NCBI GenBank assembly: GCA_024400755.1
Contig: JAKSMG010000004.1
Span: 62,001-126,000, forward strand
From: Bacteroidales bacterium
GTDB taxonomy: Bacteria; Bacteroidota; Bacteroidia; Bacteroidales; WCHB1-69
Direction of reading: 5' to 3'
Length of the DNA stretch: 64,000 bases
A model generated the notes under the pieces. That model was given only the letters and a program-made list of their open reading frames with translations, was not told where the DNA came from and did not search any database. How positions within the stretch are numbered: position 1 is the stretch's first letter; every line of letters begins with the position of its first letter. Shown one piece after another: positions 14,419 through 23,441 of the stretch. The translations under genes and the position numbers were made by a program.

Positions 14419-14478
14419 TCCCCACCTCAGCGGTGGGGATAATATTATAATGTAGAGGTGTAAAATTTTGCGACCCTA
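14419..14478. repeat. intergenic double-hairpin repeat (copy D)
   Basis: ATCCCC/GGGGAT around ACCTCAGCGGT (14419-14440) with A7 on its left, then AATATTATAATGTAGAGGTG and ...CCCTAC (14452-14478). The second hairpin keeps GTAGAG/CCCTAC and the AAAATTTT centre of copy C. Confidence 0.68.
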
Positions 14479-14483
14479 CATTA

Positions 14484-15956
14484 TCAATGCTCCCAACGTC
14501 GTTTCATATCGGCAAAACGTTCGCGTACATCTAAGATGCAAACCTCGGCGTGGCCCGCGTGCCGTGGATCTATGATGTCTCGGCGAATATGGGCATAATC
14601 GCCGCATATACTTATATCAACAAGTTCGGTGTCAAACAATTTCTTGATTTCAGGAAGTAACTCTTGCGCTTGTATATCAATCAATTCGCAAACTAAGAGA
14701 CCTGCAAGCGCACTATCAAACCATTGCGTTTGAGGCAGCATTTTGGTGGCAAAACGGGTGACTTTCCGATACCATTCAAGTACTTCGTCGCGGCGCTCGG
14801 GCTGATGAAGGGCGATTTGTGTGACGGACGTAAGAACATTGCATTTTGAATAAGTTTCCAATCCCTCTTCTTTTACAAAGTCCATCAAATAGTCCAAACG
14901 GTTTTGCCCCAACAAATACAGCGTTGGCACGTATGCTTCAACCCAGGCATCTCCGAAATGGTATTCCATAAAATCATCATTCTGGCGCAACAGTTCCAGT
15001 GTCACGTCAAGACTGCTGTCTGTATTGCCCACTTCGCCCAATAGAATGACAGCATTTGCAACGATTCCGGTGAATCCTTTGTCTTCGTAGTCTTTCGGAA
15101 TTCCTTTACAGGTCTTGCCTATATGGTATAGGATGATTTTTTCCAGGTTCTCGCGCACCAGATCGTAGGGGAGTTGCAAAATCCTATTCACTAAGTCTTC
15201 TTTCAAATAAATCTTATTGATAGGGTCATTTAGCTCCTTGTAAAACCAGTCTGGTGCGGTAAGTTGTAACTCTGTCGGATAGTCGGGATGTTGATACGTG
15301 TATTCAGTACGAGGTCCGTACGATTTAAACATCGGATTGTCTTTGATGTTGGTCAGGCGTTCCATCATTGTTTCCTCATCCAAATCATCTATGTCATCCA
15401 AATCATTTTCGTCCTCAATAATATAATCCAAATCATCCCCTAAATGTTCTTTCAAAATAGGGAGATATCGATTGGCCTCCGTGACACTGTCGCAAACCAG
15501 AAAATACTTTCCGTCTTTGCCGAACTCATATTCGATGAGCGGAATATCGTCCGTATCTTCCTCCAACATATACTGTGTTAGTTTGAAACTTCGGTCTGGC
15601 TCAATGCCTACTTCCTGTGCAAACGCGACAGCCCCATAAATCCAATTGTGCAACTCGTCATAACCACATTCTGTCAGAGGGAACTTGTTGATCATTTGAT
15701 AAAAATCGTCAGCATCGTTCCGCAAATGATAGCATGAATCCTTTACACCCAAGCAATAGATATCGACCAGGTAGGTGGCAAAACTAATTTTCCCATTTGT
15801 GTGCATTCTTGTGACAATAAATTCCCCTTCTCCACAATCTTGAATGTCTTTCGACATATAGCATTTGCCAATAGACAAGCTTCTGGCCCGCTGTTTTATA
15901 TATTGTTCAGGAGATAAGAACTGCTGATTGTTTTGAGATTTCTTTTTCTTTGGCAT
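14484..15956 (-). CDS. large HEAT-like repeat protein (DUF1186-like), function unknown
   Basis: 490 residues, acidic and mostly helical. The first 110 residues (KISFATYLVDIYCLGVKDS) form a conserved-looking unit also seen in other Bacteroidales proteins I cannot name; residues about 185-205 are an Asp/Glu-rich linker (DENDLDDIDDLDEE); the second half is a helical repeat region with blocks such as GIVANAVILLGEVGNTDSSL, resembling PBS-lyase/HEAT or DUF1186 repeats. There is no signal peptide. The leader is only about 35 nt from the palindromic promoter element at 15999, whose leader RNA has been lost here. Confidence 0.65.
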   Translation of the reverse strand: MPKKKKSQNNQQFLSPEQYIKQRARSLSIGKCYMSKDIQDCGEGEFIVTRMHTNGKISFATYLVDIYCLGVKDSCYHLRNDADDFYQMINKFPLTECGYDELHNWIYGAVAFAQEVGIEPDRSFKLTQYMLEEDTDDIPLIEYEFGKDGKYFLVCDSVTEANRYLPILKEHLGDDLDYIIEDENDLDDIDDLDEETMMERLTNIKDNPMFKSYGPRTEYTYQHPDYPTELQLTAPDWFYKELNDPINKIYLKEDLVNRILQLPYDLVRENLEKIILYHIGKTCKGIPKDYEDKGFTGIVANAVILLGEVGNTDSSLDVTLELLRQNDDFMEYHFGDAWVEAYVPTLYLLGQNRLDYLMDFVKEEGLETYSKCNVLTSVTQIALHQPERRDEVLEWYRKVTRFATKMLPQTQWFDSALAGLLVCELIDIQAQELLPEIKKLFDTELVDISICGDYAHIRRDIIDPRHAGHAEVCILDVRERFADMKRRWEH

Positions 15957-15988
15957 ACGGAAAGTATTTTCGTTTTGCCCGACAATTA

Positions 15989-16017
15989 GAGAGTCAAGGA
16001 TAGCTACAAATGCTATC
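15989..16017 (-). promoter_or_regulatory. shared palindromic promoter element (copy 2), leader RNA missing
   Basis: GATAGC-N7-GCTATC (15999-16017), then GAGAGTC (15989-15995), which equals the first helix arm of the 13.2-kb leader; after that all similarity ends. The upstream motif TTTTAGTCTGTTTC (about 16040-16053) is shared with copy 3 (28407-28420). It stands just before the gene starting at 15956. Confidence 0.55.
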
Positions 16018-16112
16018 TAAAATATATATTGTATGTTATTTTTAGTCTGTTTCTTCTTTTTTTGTCGTTTTCGTTAATATTCAATAAAATCACGGATTTG
16101 CATCTTTCCTGT

Positions 16113-17347
16113 TCAGGGATTTTGTAGCATCCAATCTATCACATTCAACTTCCTAATTCCTTCATAGACGGGGTTGAAATCCACATCGGTGGTCAAAAGA
16201 TACTTCGGGTTGGAGTCTTTGATGGCCTTTAGCGGACGGAGTTCCCTTTCAAGGGTTTCGGTTGCCTCCGTTGTCTAGGCCACTTGGTAATAAGAGGTGT
16301 AACCTTGAGCATCCACCACAACGAAATCAACTTCATAATTGTTCCGCTTGCCAATAAAAACATCTTTGTTGCGTCTTACAAGCTCAAGATAAACCATATT
16401 TTCTAACCAATGCGAACGATCTCTCAAAACAGCTTTCTTTAACCTGACCTTTGCGAAACAAGGATCCACAACATAGTATTTGTTCAAGGTCTGCAAAAGT
16501 CCCTTCCCTTTTATCTCGTAACGAGGCACTTTATAAATGAGATACGCCTCGTTCATTGCGTCAAGATATTTGGCAACAGTCTGTTTATCTACTATAGTGC
16601 CATTTGAACGTAAAGTGTCAGATATGGAACGAGGCGAAACGTATGAGCCAACCGCATCAAATACAAAATCCATTATCTTATTGAAATCGTGCTTGTTGGT
16701 GATTTTTAGCCTCTGGAAGATGTCTTTCTCTACAATGGTCCGCAAAATGCTTTCTGCAAAAAGATCTGCCTGCTTTTCATTGATAGTCAATTGTTTTTGG
16801 CATTCTGGAATGCCACCGAAATGAATAAAATTCGCCAAAATCTCATTTTTTGACAAGTTTGGCGATTTTTTTATTATAAAATCATAATATTCAGAGAATT
16901 GTAATGGCAATAGATTGATTTCGACGTAACGACCTGTGAGTAATGTGGCTAATTCACCAGACAACAAAAAAGCGTTAGATCCCGTAACATAGACATCTAC
17001 ATTGGGCTTGATGAAGAGACTGTCAATCAGTCGTTGGAAATCAGGGATATTTTGTACCTCATCCAAAAAAATATAATTGGTTCCATCTTCGACCAGACGC
17101 TCCTTGATATGCTGATGAATCCTGTATATATCCCTAAGGACAAGGTGTCTAAATCTTCAAAATTGTATATCTGAACTTGTTGTTCACGCGCCCCTTGGGA
17201 TATGATTTCGTCTGCAAACATCAACATCAATGTGGACTTGCCACAACGACGCACCCCTGTAATCACCTTTATGATGTTTTGGTCTTTCAGGCTGCGTAGT
17301 TGCTGCAAATAAAGTTCTCGCTTGATGAGATGCTGCGTTTGTAGCAT
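16113..17347 (-). pseudogene. DUF4143 ATPase, broken by a frameshift and an amber stop
   Basis: Start at 17347 (MLQTQHLIKREL), Walker A GVRRCGKST. At about 17135 the frame slips: LSLG is followed in the +1 frame by DIYRIHQHIKERLVEDG and then LDEVQNIPDFQ, so one G is missing from a GGGG run. The body then continues (YVTGSNAFLLSGELATLLTG, DUF4143) to YYQVA, where CAG has become TAG (16273-16275). The remaining frame, TTEATETLERELRPLKAIKD...WMLQNP, runs to the natural stop at 16113. Two independent lesions make function unlikely. The intact relative is at 9637-10824. Confidence 0.85.
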
Positions 17348-17391
17348 AATAGTCGTTTTTATATAAGGGGCAATTGACTATAAAATAAAAA

Positions 17392-17424
17392 ATGGGGCAA
17401 TAGGCAAGACACCCATTGCCCCAT
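17392..17424. terminator. strong intergenic hairpin
   Basis: Perfect 10-bp stem ATGGGGCAAT (17392-17401) and ATTGCCCCAT (17415-17424). It lies between the nifJ-tail copy and the broken ATPase and may be the terminator that once followed a nifJ gene. A partial direct repeat GGGGCAAT also occurs at about 17367. Confidence 0.6.
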
Positions 17425-17446
17425 AAATATTGGGTCGCTGAACGGA

Positions 17447-17530
17447 TTATTTCTCTTCGCTCAACTTCTTGTAACCTTCGTAACGAAGTTTGGCAAATTG
17501 TTCGGTCTTGGCGAACAACTCCTTGGCTTC
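17447..17530 (-). pseudogene. 3' remnant of a pyruvate:ferredoxin oxidoreductase gene (28 codons)
   Basis: Exactly 84 bases encode the last 27 residues of nifJ plus stop (EAKELFAKTEQFAKLRYEGY, then KKLSEEK). Compared with the real 3' end at 29342-29425 the protein is identical and all six base differences are silent. The remnant abuts the stop codon of the DUF6155 gene (17534) with a single TAG codon between. This is what remains of a second nifJ 3' end, and it marks one side of the 17.5-29.3 kb accessory block. Confidence 0.85.
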
Positions 17531-17533
17531 CTA

Positions 17534-18130
17534 TCAATGTTTGAGGTCTGGATGTATGGCGTAGTATTGTGCTTTGCCCAACGCATCCGCCTCGTCAACC
17601 TTGCTGTGGTGTTGTGGCGGAACAAGTTCGCAGAAGGAATCATCTATCTCGTCGTGGAAACCATATCCGCAAGGCCAGCACCAAGCCATAATCTGCACCA
17701 TGCGCGGCATCATCGCTTCCAGCATATTGTTCTTTACAAGGAACTTCAACATGGAGCGGAAGTTGCTGACCGCCGAATCATAGTACTGCTCCCACAGGTC
17801 ACCGGCATAAAACGAGAACTCGCAGACACGTTCCACATAATAGACGATCGCCTCTGCCAGCGTTTCAGTCGATGGGGCAAGTTTCTTGAAATCGGACAAT
17901 GCTTTGCGACACACACTGAAACGGCACTGGGGATCGCGTGATATATCGTCATCAAACTCCTTGAGAACGATTTTCTTGAACTTCTCCAGTTCGTTGCTTT
18001 CGTTGGGGTTGACATAATAGTCGAGATAATCCCTAGCCTCTTTTCGGGCATCGTATAGTTCCATCACCATCTCGATGATTTGTGGCTTCTCTAACGTGTT
18101 GAGGTGTTTTTTTAATTGTGCTTTTGACAT
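17534..18130 (-). CDS. DUF6155 family protein
   Basis: 198 residues starting MSKAQLKKHLNTLEKPQI, then MVMELYDARKEARDYLDYYV and NPNESNELEKFKKIVLKEF. This N-terminal pattern is characteristic of DUF6155, a helical cytosolic family of unknown function. The C-terminal part contains MVQIMAWCWPCGYGFHDEID. Its stop is immediately followed by the nifJ-tail remnant, so the end of the gene lies at a recombination junction, although the protein looks full-length. Confidence 0.75.
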   Translation of the reverse strand: MSKAQLKKHLNTLEKPQIIEMVMELYDARKEARDYLDYYVNPNESNELEKFKKIVLKEFDDDISRDPQCRFSVCRKALSDFKKLAPSTETLAEAIVYYVERVCEFSFYAGDLWEQYYDSAVSNFRSMLKFLVKNNMLEAMMPRMVQIMAWCWPCGYGFHDEIDDSFCELVPPQHHSKVDEADALGKAQYYAIHPDLKH

Positions 18131-18175
18131 GGTGATTTTTGATTATACGTTAAAAAACTAAACCAATCACAATAA

Positions 18176-19681
18176 TCAGTTCTCTTTGGATATTTCAGCA
18201 TACAGTGCCAGTCCTTTTTCTGTAAGATAATAGGCTTGGTCTCGGCGTTTGGGAGCATCAGGATACAGCATTTGAACGTAACCGTTTTCTATAGATGGAA
18301 CAAGATAACGTTTGCGGAAATTATCCTCTCCTTTTAATTGAAGTGATTTCATTATTTCATTAGCAGAAATTGTATTCCCACGAATTGTCAAAATCACCTT
18401 TTTTATCTTACCATCTACTTCACCTCTTACTTCACCTCTTACTTCACCTCCTTCTTGTACTCTTTCTTGTACTTCTGGCCGCCAAAGCACAACTCGAAAA
18501 TCATCATCTTGGTGAAACTCTGGTTTACGGAGTCCATATTCTAAACAGTGGTCAATAATATCGGTGGTTCCTGTTCCCATTTGTTCTATATAGCCGGTAA
18601 GGTAAACGGGATTGGCAAGTACAGGATTGACAGGATTGGAATTGTGTTCTTTGGTCAATTTTGCGATAGTCATTCCTTGTGGCAGTTTACCGGGGTTCCA
18701 TACTTCCAAGCGGTCTTTGAACAACATCACCTGCACACTGCCGTTACTTGTATAGTTGCGGTGAACAACCGCATTAACAATGGCTTCGGTCACGGCCTGT
18801 GCCGGCAGCTCGGGTGTGACATCCACTTGTGCGGAATGAGTGCGTTCACCCACGTGTTGGTCTATGCGGCTCATCACAAACCCAACCGCCATATCCACCA
18901 TTTCGAAAACGGTGCCTCCGTATATCTGCTGTGAGATGATAGGCTTTTGGATTTTAGTTCCATAGAAATGAGCGCATTTGACAGTGGCGGAGACAAACCA
19001 CTTTTGAACATCCTTGGCAAATAGCAGAAGAGCGGCATTCTTGAGCTTGTCGCTCTCGGTCATCAAATGCAGGCTAAGGAGAATCTGACGAATGTTCTCC
19101 TCCGAGTATTGCAGAGGGAATTGCCTTTTTTCGCGAGCCATCCCCACGAACCACTTTATCTTGTTCTTATCCAAATCGTCAATGCTCGCCTCTGGATGAG
19201 CGGAAGCATCAAAAGGTGCATTACGGAGAATCTGATTCGAGGTCATATATTCTATCAACGAGGCGTAAACACCGCTCTGCAATTCTTCGTATGAACGGAA
19301 TGTGTTGCGGATAACGGAGTTATCAATCTTCTGCTTAAAGGCTTCTTCTTTTGCTTCCCGTTCAGATATGTCCTTGATGAAGGCTATTCTGTAAGCATGA
19401 TGAGCGGTGGCAGCGTTATATTCTCGTTCAGTTGGAGATATCCCTTCAGCGTCCATGTAACCGTATCGTTTACCTAAGAGCAGAAGATAAATCTCAGCCT
19501 TGGACGCTTGTTCAAGATAGGCAATTTGGGCGGACTTGTCCTGAGCAGGCAATTCCTCAAACAGGAAAGGTTCAAAATACATCGAAAACAATGCATCTTG
19601 ACGAATATAATCCGCTATCTGTCTGCGTTCTTCTGCAAATTCATTCTGTACACTGCTGATAAATATTTTGATGCGGTTCAT
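18176..19681 (-). CDS. DUF4062 domain fused to a RecG-like ATP-binding domain
   Basis: 501 residues. N-terminal DUF4062 (about 1-110: IKIFISSVQNEFAEERRQIA ... LLLLGKRYGY), a TIR-like fold seen at the head of STAND/NLR-type proteins. Then a linker, and a HATPase_c_4 region (about 250-405) with QAVTEAIVNAVVHRNYTSNG and YIEQMGTGTTDIIDHCLEYG, normally found after a Schlafen AlbA_2 domain. A repetitive hinge (RGEV x3) leads to a C-terminal winged helix (about 430-500). Here DUF4062 takes the place of AlbA_2. A sensor or defence role is plausible from the domain company; it is not shown. Confidence 0.78.
   Translation of the reverse strand: MNRIKIFISSVQNEFAEERRQIADYIRQDALFSMYFEPFLFEELPAQDKSAQIAYLEQASKAEIYLLLLGKRYGYMDAEGISPTEREYNAATAHHAYRIAFIKDISEREAKEEAFKQKIDNSVIRNTFRSYEELQSGVYASLIEYMTSNQILRNAPFDASAHPEASIDDLDKNKIKWFVGMAREKRQFPLQYSEENIRQILLSLHLMTESDKLKNAALLLFAKDVQKWFVSATVKCAHFYGTKIQKPIISQQIYGGTVFEMVDMAVGFVMSRIDQHVGERTHSAQVDVTPELPAQAVTEAIVNAVVHRNYTSNGSVQVMLFKDRLEVWNPGKLPQGMTIAKLTKEHNSNPVNPVLANPVYLTGYIEQMGTGTTDIIDHCLEYGLRKPEFHQDDDFRVVLWRPEVQERVQEGGEVRGEVRGEVDGKIKKVILTIRGNTISANEIMKSLQLKGEDNFRKRYLVPSIENGYVQMLYPDAPKRRDQAYYLTEKGLALYAEISKEN
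18417..18452. repeat. three 12-bp tandem repeats inside the DUF4062 gene
   Basis: ACTTCACCTCTT repeated three times (the last with one change), encoding RGEV units of the hinge; a second 12-bp pair TTCTTGTACTCT/TTCTTGTACTTC follows (about 18453-18476). In-frame repeats like these can vary in number between strains and change hinge length without a frameshift. Confidence 0.75.
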
Positions 19682-19719
19682 TTGTTATTTCAAAAAGATA
19701 ATTCCAGCCGCAAAAATAC

Positions 19720-19917
19720 TCATTTTTGGAATGTGAAAAACGAATATCTGAAAAAATAGGGAGGGCTTACCTCTTCATCCTTTCCAACTTGTTTTTCCAC
19801 TTTTTTCCAATGTGGCATCTCATTGGTCAACAACGCATAAAACTCTTTGGTGTGATTATGATGTACCAAATGACAAAGTTCATGGGTAATGACGTATTCA
19901 ATTGGAGTTGTATGATG
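19720..19917 (-). pseudogene. remnant of a YgjP/SprT-like metallopeptidase
   Basis: In frame on minus from 19917: HHTTPIEYVITHELCHLVHH, then NHTKEFYALLTNEMPHWKKV. This is the zinc-binding end of the YgjP (DUF45) family, whose signature is HELxHxxxxxH. An in-frame TAA lies two codons upstream of the segment and the N-terminal two thirds are missing, so only about 65 codons to the stop (19720-19722) survive. It fills most of the otherwise empty stretch 19682-20057. In that stretch I see nothing else but AT-rich sequence. Confidence 0.72.
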
Positions 19918-20057
19918 AATATCTTATCTCAAAGAGGACAAATATTTTAGGGAGAATAGTGACGGAATGAGAAAAATTTTTATTTTTGCCAATTGTATGA
20001 CACAAAATAAGGGGAAAACGGAGGGGTTGATACATTTTCAGATTAGGAGAAGCCATT

Positions 20058-20459
20058 ATGATTATTGACAATAAGACACTGGACAACTTGACCGCTCAGG
20101 CCAAGGCATCGCCCCGGCTGCGGATGAATCTGAACTTTCATCAGAGTCTGGATGAAAAGTGCCACCGTTTTCTGAATGCTGTGGAACCGGGTGCCAACAT
20201 CCCCATTCATCGCCATCCGGAGAAAGAGGAGTCATTTGTTGTGTTGCGTGGCAGGATACGTGTCATCACCTACAACGACGACGGCACCGTCATTGAGAAT
20301 ATTGCCCTCAACCCATCGGAAGGCCGCTACGGCGTGAACGTGGGAAAGAATGTCTGGCACACCGTGGAAGCCCTGGAGCCTGGTTCCGTCATCTTCGAGT
20401 GCAAAGAAGGCCCCTATGTACCGCATGAGGAGGAAGGGATATTGGTAGTTGACAATTAG
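20058..20459 (+). CDS. WbuC-like cupin protein
   Basis: 133 residues. WbuC-type N-terminus (IIDNKTLDNLTAQAKASPRL), then a cupin with the metal-site motif PIHRHPEKEESFVVLRGRI and, in the second half, the His of KNVWHTVEAL and the ending VIFECKEGPYVP. WbuC is usually beside O-antigen genes, where its function is unclear; here it is not. The base composition is richer in GC than the genes that follow. No partner gene is evident. Confidence 0.82.
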   Translation: MIIDNKTLDNLTAQAKASPRLRMNLNFHQSLDEKCHRFLNAVEPGANIPIHRHPEKEESFVVLRGRIRVITYNDDGTVIENIALNPSEGRYGVNVGKNVWHTVEALEPGSVIFECKEGPYVPHEEEGILVVDN

Positions 20460-20509
20460 GCTTACTGCAATATTTAAAAGTTGCTTAGATCATTAATAAT
20501 AAATAGAAT

Positions 20510-20962
20510 ATGTATGCATTTAAGAAACATAAAATGAGAGATGGCAAAAGATATGGACCAACTGACAATGGTTGGTACTATCAGCCTGCTGACTATCACG
20601 GGAAGGTAAGCAGAGCACAAAGCAAGAAAGGGAAAAAGGCGAAAGAAAAAGAGCATGAAAACAAAACGCATTGGGTGTTGACCAAAAGCCAACAATATGA
20701 TGCCTTTTTGGTAGGAATATTCGGTAAGTTTATGGATAGAAAGAATATGTTTTCAGTGCTTGATAACTGCAATGTGGTAATGGGTATTGATGGAGAGCGT
20801 ATAGCCCTTTTCCCAGTTCCTCCAAAAGGCACTGTTGAATGGCACGGCTATCCTGTAACAAGCAAAGAAGAGAAACTTACTGAAGAAATAATGGATAAAT
20901 TCTTGAACGAAAAGGTGATAAACTATACGATTTATTCACGTATGCAACGCCGTGACTTATGA
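20510..20962 (+). CDS. unknown protein, first gene of the HNH/GHKL set
   Basis: 150 residues, cytosolic. Basic, low-complexity N-terminal third (KVSRAQSKKGKKAKEKEHEN), then a compact domain with THWVLTKSQQYDAFLVGIFG, MGIDGERIALFPV and VEWHGYPVTSKEEK. I do not recognise it. It overlaps the next gene by 4 nt (ATGA), so the two proteins are probably made in fixed ratio and may interact. The basic stretch would suit contact with nucleic acid. Confidence 0.72.
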   Translation: MYAFKKHKMRDGKRYGPTDNGWYYQPADYHGKVSRAQSKKGKKAKEKEHENKTHWVLTKSQQYDAFLVGIFGKFMDRKNMFSVLDNCNVVMGIDGERIALFPVPPKGTVEWHGYPVTSKEEKLTEEIMDKFLNEKVINYTIYSRMQRRDL

Positions 20963-22266
20963 AAACCATTAAGCTAAACTTTGATATCAAGGCTCTTGAT
21001 TGCTATCTGTATAGCGGGAATATTTATTTCGTCATGCAGAATGGAAGCATTATGTATGCTCCTTATCCTAAGATTATATCACGATTGGCAAAAAAATCTA
21101 ACGAGTCGGATTTTTCATTTTTGAAAATAGCTTTCCTCAGAAATGAATTCTATTATAGCCAGTCAAGTCGTACCTTTTTGAAAGTGCCGGGGATGAAGGA
21201 GGTCCTTAAATGGAACTGGGAAAGACTGTCGGAAACCGAATTCACATTAACATACGAGGATATTGAGGATCTGCTTCAACCCCTGTGCGAATGGGTGTCA
21301 ATCCCCCTCGACATGAGAATTTACGGGATGAGGATGTTTTTAGGATGTAGGGCTGGCTTGTATGAAGTAATCATTGATGCAAACAACAATGGAAGAAAGA
21401 AGCTTCAGCGGTGTTTTGACAGCAAGGTGACATGCGTAAATGCCAAGTATGGAGAGCTGGTGGTGTCGGCTGATACCGAAGGGCTCTTCGCTGCAAGTAT
21501 CGACATGGAGGGCTGCACGCAAACGAAGGTTGATGAGAAGAAAGTGGTGGAAAAACGTTCACTAAGAACCGTTTGGGCAAATACAGATTTGTTCAATTAC
21601 TATGGTAAGGAGGAGTTTTCGTATATCTCTAATGAATATCAAACGATACCTAAGAAAAAAGATAGATTCTGGGAGCATCGAGAAACGAAAAAGATCACTC
21701 GCTTCGCCGCAAAAAAACAACCGATGGAGTCGGTGATTGAGAATAGCGGCTTGAAGAAAGAAGAAATAAGTTATTGTTTTAATAATTCAAGCAATGCATA
21801 TGTTTTCTTGAAAAGTGGAAAACTACGTGTTTACACCTTAAAAGACAAACAATATGCTGAAAAAGAAGGTTGGGGCGAAATAGAACTACCGAAAAGAGGC
21901 AGGAAAGGCGTTGAAGAAGACTTGATGGACTACGGAAGGGTTATATCGGCTTTTTCAATACCTAAAGGAAACGTGATGGAGTTCTTTGACAAGGTCTTGC
22001 TATTAAAGGACGGACATTCCTATGTAATAGAAGAGGAGCCAACCATCAGGACACGCTCATTCATGAATTCAATCCGTTATCAAGATATCTTATCGGTAGC
22101 CAAAGAAGAGAAGGTGACGCTTCACGCCTTGGACACCTTGAATGTTTCAAGAAATGCCATAAGTGAAAGAAAGCAGAATGAAGCATCGCTTGCAGACGTA
22201 TTTGATGCCATAGGGCTGAAAAAGCCAAATGATAGTCAAGAAGATGATTTCGAGTTGCCGTTTTGA
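20959..22266 (+). CDS. unknown 435-residue protein, second gene of the HNH/GHKL set
   Basis: Starts in the 4-nt overlap with the preceding gene. The sequence alternates short beta strands ending in aromatic residues (YLYSGNIYFVMQNGSIMYAP, MRMFLGCRAGLYEVIIDANN, AYVFLKSGKLRVYTLKDKQY), which suggests a beta-propeller-like fold, with a basic central part (residues about 235-265) and an acidic C-terminal tail (DSQEDDFELPF). There is no signal peptide or catalytic motif I can name. A recognition or scaffold subunit for the nucleases downstream is a reasonable guess. Confidence 0.7.
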   Translation: MKTIKLNFDIKALDCYLYSGNIYFVMQNGSIMYAPYPKIISRLAKKSNESDFSFLKIAFLRNEFYYSQSSRTFLKVPGMKEVLKWNWERLSETEFTLTYEDIEDLLQPLCEWVSIPLDMRIYGMRMFLGCRAGLYEVIIDANNNGRKKLQRCFDSKVTCVNAKYGELVVSADTEGLFAASIDMEGCTQTKVDEKKVVEKRSLRTVWANTDLFNYYGKEEFSYISNEYQTIPKKKDRFWEHRETKKITRFAAKKQPMESVIENSGLKKEEISYCFNNSSNAYVFLKSGKLRVYTLKDKQYAEKEGWGEIELPKRGRKGVEEDLMDYGRVISAFSIPKGNVMEFFDKVLLLKDGHSYVIEEEPTIRTRSFMNSIRYQDILSVAKEEKVTLHALDTLNVSRNAISERKQNEASLADVFDAIGLKKPNDSQEDDFELPF

Positions 22267-22307
22267 GATAATTTGTTTTAATAGAGCCAATAGAGAAGAA
22301 TTCAGAT

Positions 22308-23420
22308 ATGAAAGAAATCAAGTATAATTGTTTTATATGTGGTAAACAGATTGAAAGTGACAATGTTACAGTGGAGCATATCATTTTGAATGGCATTGGA
22401 GGAAAGCTGCGTTCAAAGAATTTGATTTGCAAAAAGTGCAATAATGAGTTGGGAAGTAGTTCGGATGTGGCTTTATCAGAAAGCTTATCGTTTTACACCG
22501 ATATGCTGATGGTGAAGAAGGATAGGGATCACGGCCATAACCAGGTTATGACGGATGAAGATGGTCACGAAATTATTGTTGAAGAGGCAGGCAATAAATT
22601 AAAGCTGCGAAGATCATACATTGATAAAGAGATAATAGGCGATGAGAAGAGGTATCATATTGTAGTAAAAAACAAAGATGAATTGAGAAAATACCTAGCC
22701 AGGCAGGTGAAAGCTGGAGAAATAACACAGGAACAAATGAATGAAGTGATGAGCAAGGCCCAGGTAACTAAACAACGGTCAAAGCTTAACATTCAAACCC
22801 GTGTGCCGGAAGAGGCTTTCCCGAGTATAGTAAAGTCGGCCGTTGATTATTACATTGAATGCTTCCATCGAAATGAAGACATCAAACATCTTATCCCTTA
22901 TTTGAAAGGGGAAAAAGATTGTAAAGAGATACTGAATTTGGTGATCTTCGACCAATCGCCTTTCACTGAAAATCCTAACGAGATAACCCACATGATTCAT
23001 CTTGAAGGGTCGGCAAAAACTGGCGTTCTATATGCTCTGATGGAGTATTATAGTATTTACACTTATGTCGTTTTTCTCAAAGAAGATTATTCAGGGGCAG
23101 ATGTCAACATAACCTATTGCTATGATGTAATTAATAATGTTGAGGTGAAAAGAGATTTCTCCTTGCCTGTTGATCGTGCTTGGATTGTTAATTATATGAA
23201 AAACTTTGAGAACAGTAGAAAAGAATTGTTTGCTAAAACTGAAAATAGGGCAAACAAGATACTCGGAATATGTCAGGAGAGAGGAAGAGAAAAGCTGGTA
23301 AGCGATATTGTAAACAAAGCATTTGCAAAACATCCTGAAGGATGCCTGATTACACCAACAATATATGATCAGTTGGTGAATGATATTGTTGGAGGATTGG
23401 AAGAGTATTTGATTGATTAA
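22308..23420 (+). CDS. HNH endonuclease, third gene of the set
   Basis: 370 residues. The HNH domain is at the very N-terminus: zinc ligands Cys8/Cys11 (CFIC) and Cys41/Cys44 (CKKC), catalytic-type EHI at 23-25, NGIGGKLRSKNLICKKCNNE. The rest (60-370) is a mixed helical domain without known motifs, perhaps for substrate recognition or contact with the partner. HNH nucleases with this zinc pattern occur in restriction and other defence systems. It lies 41 bp after the preceding gene and 21 bp before the next, on the same strand. Confidence 0.8.
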   Translation: MKEIKYNCFICGKQIESDNVTVEHIILNGIGGKLRSKNLICKKCNNELGSSSDVALSESLSFYTDMLMVKKDRDHGHNQVMTDEDGHEIIVEEAGNKLKLRRSYIDKEIIGDEKRYHIVVKNKDELRKYLARQVKAGEITQEQMNEVMSKAQVTKQRSKLNIQTRVPEEAFPSIVKSAVDYYIECFHRNEDIKHLIPYLKGEKDCKEILNLVIFDQSPFTENPNEITHMIHLEGSAKTGVLYALMEYYSIYTYVVFLKEDYSGADVNITYCYDVINNVEVKRDFSLPVDRAWIVNYMKNFENSRKELFAKTENRANKILGICQERGREKLVSDIVNKAFAKHPEGCLITPTIYDQLVNDIVGGLEEYLID

Positions 23421-23441
23421 GATTTTTATTGCTAGTTAAAT

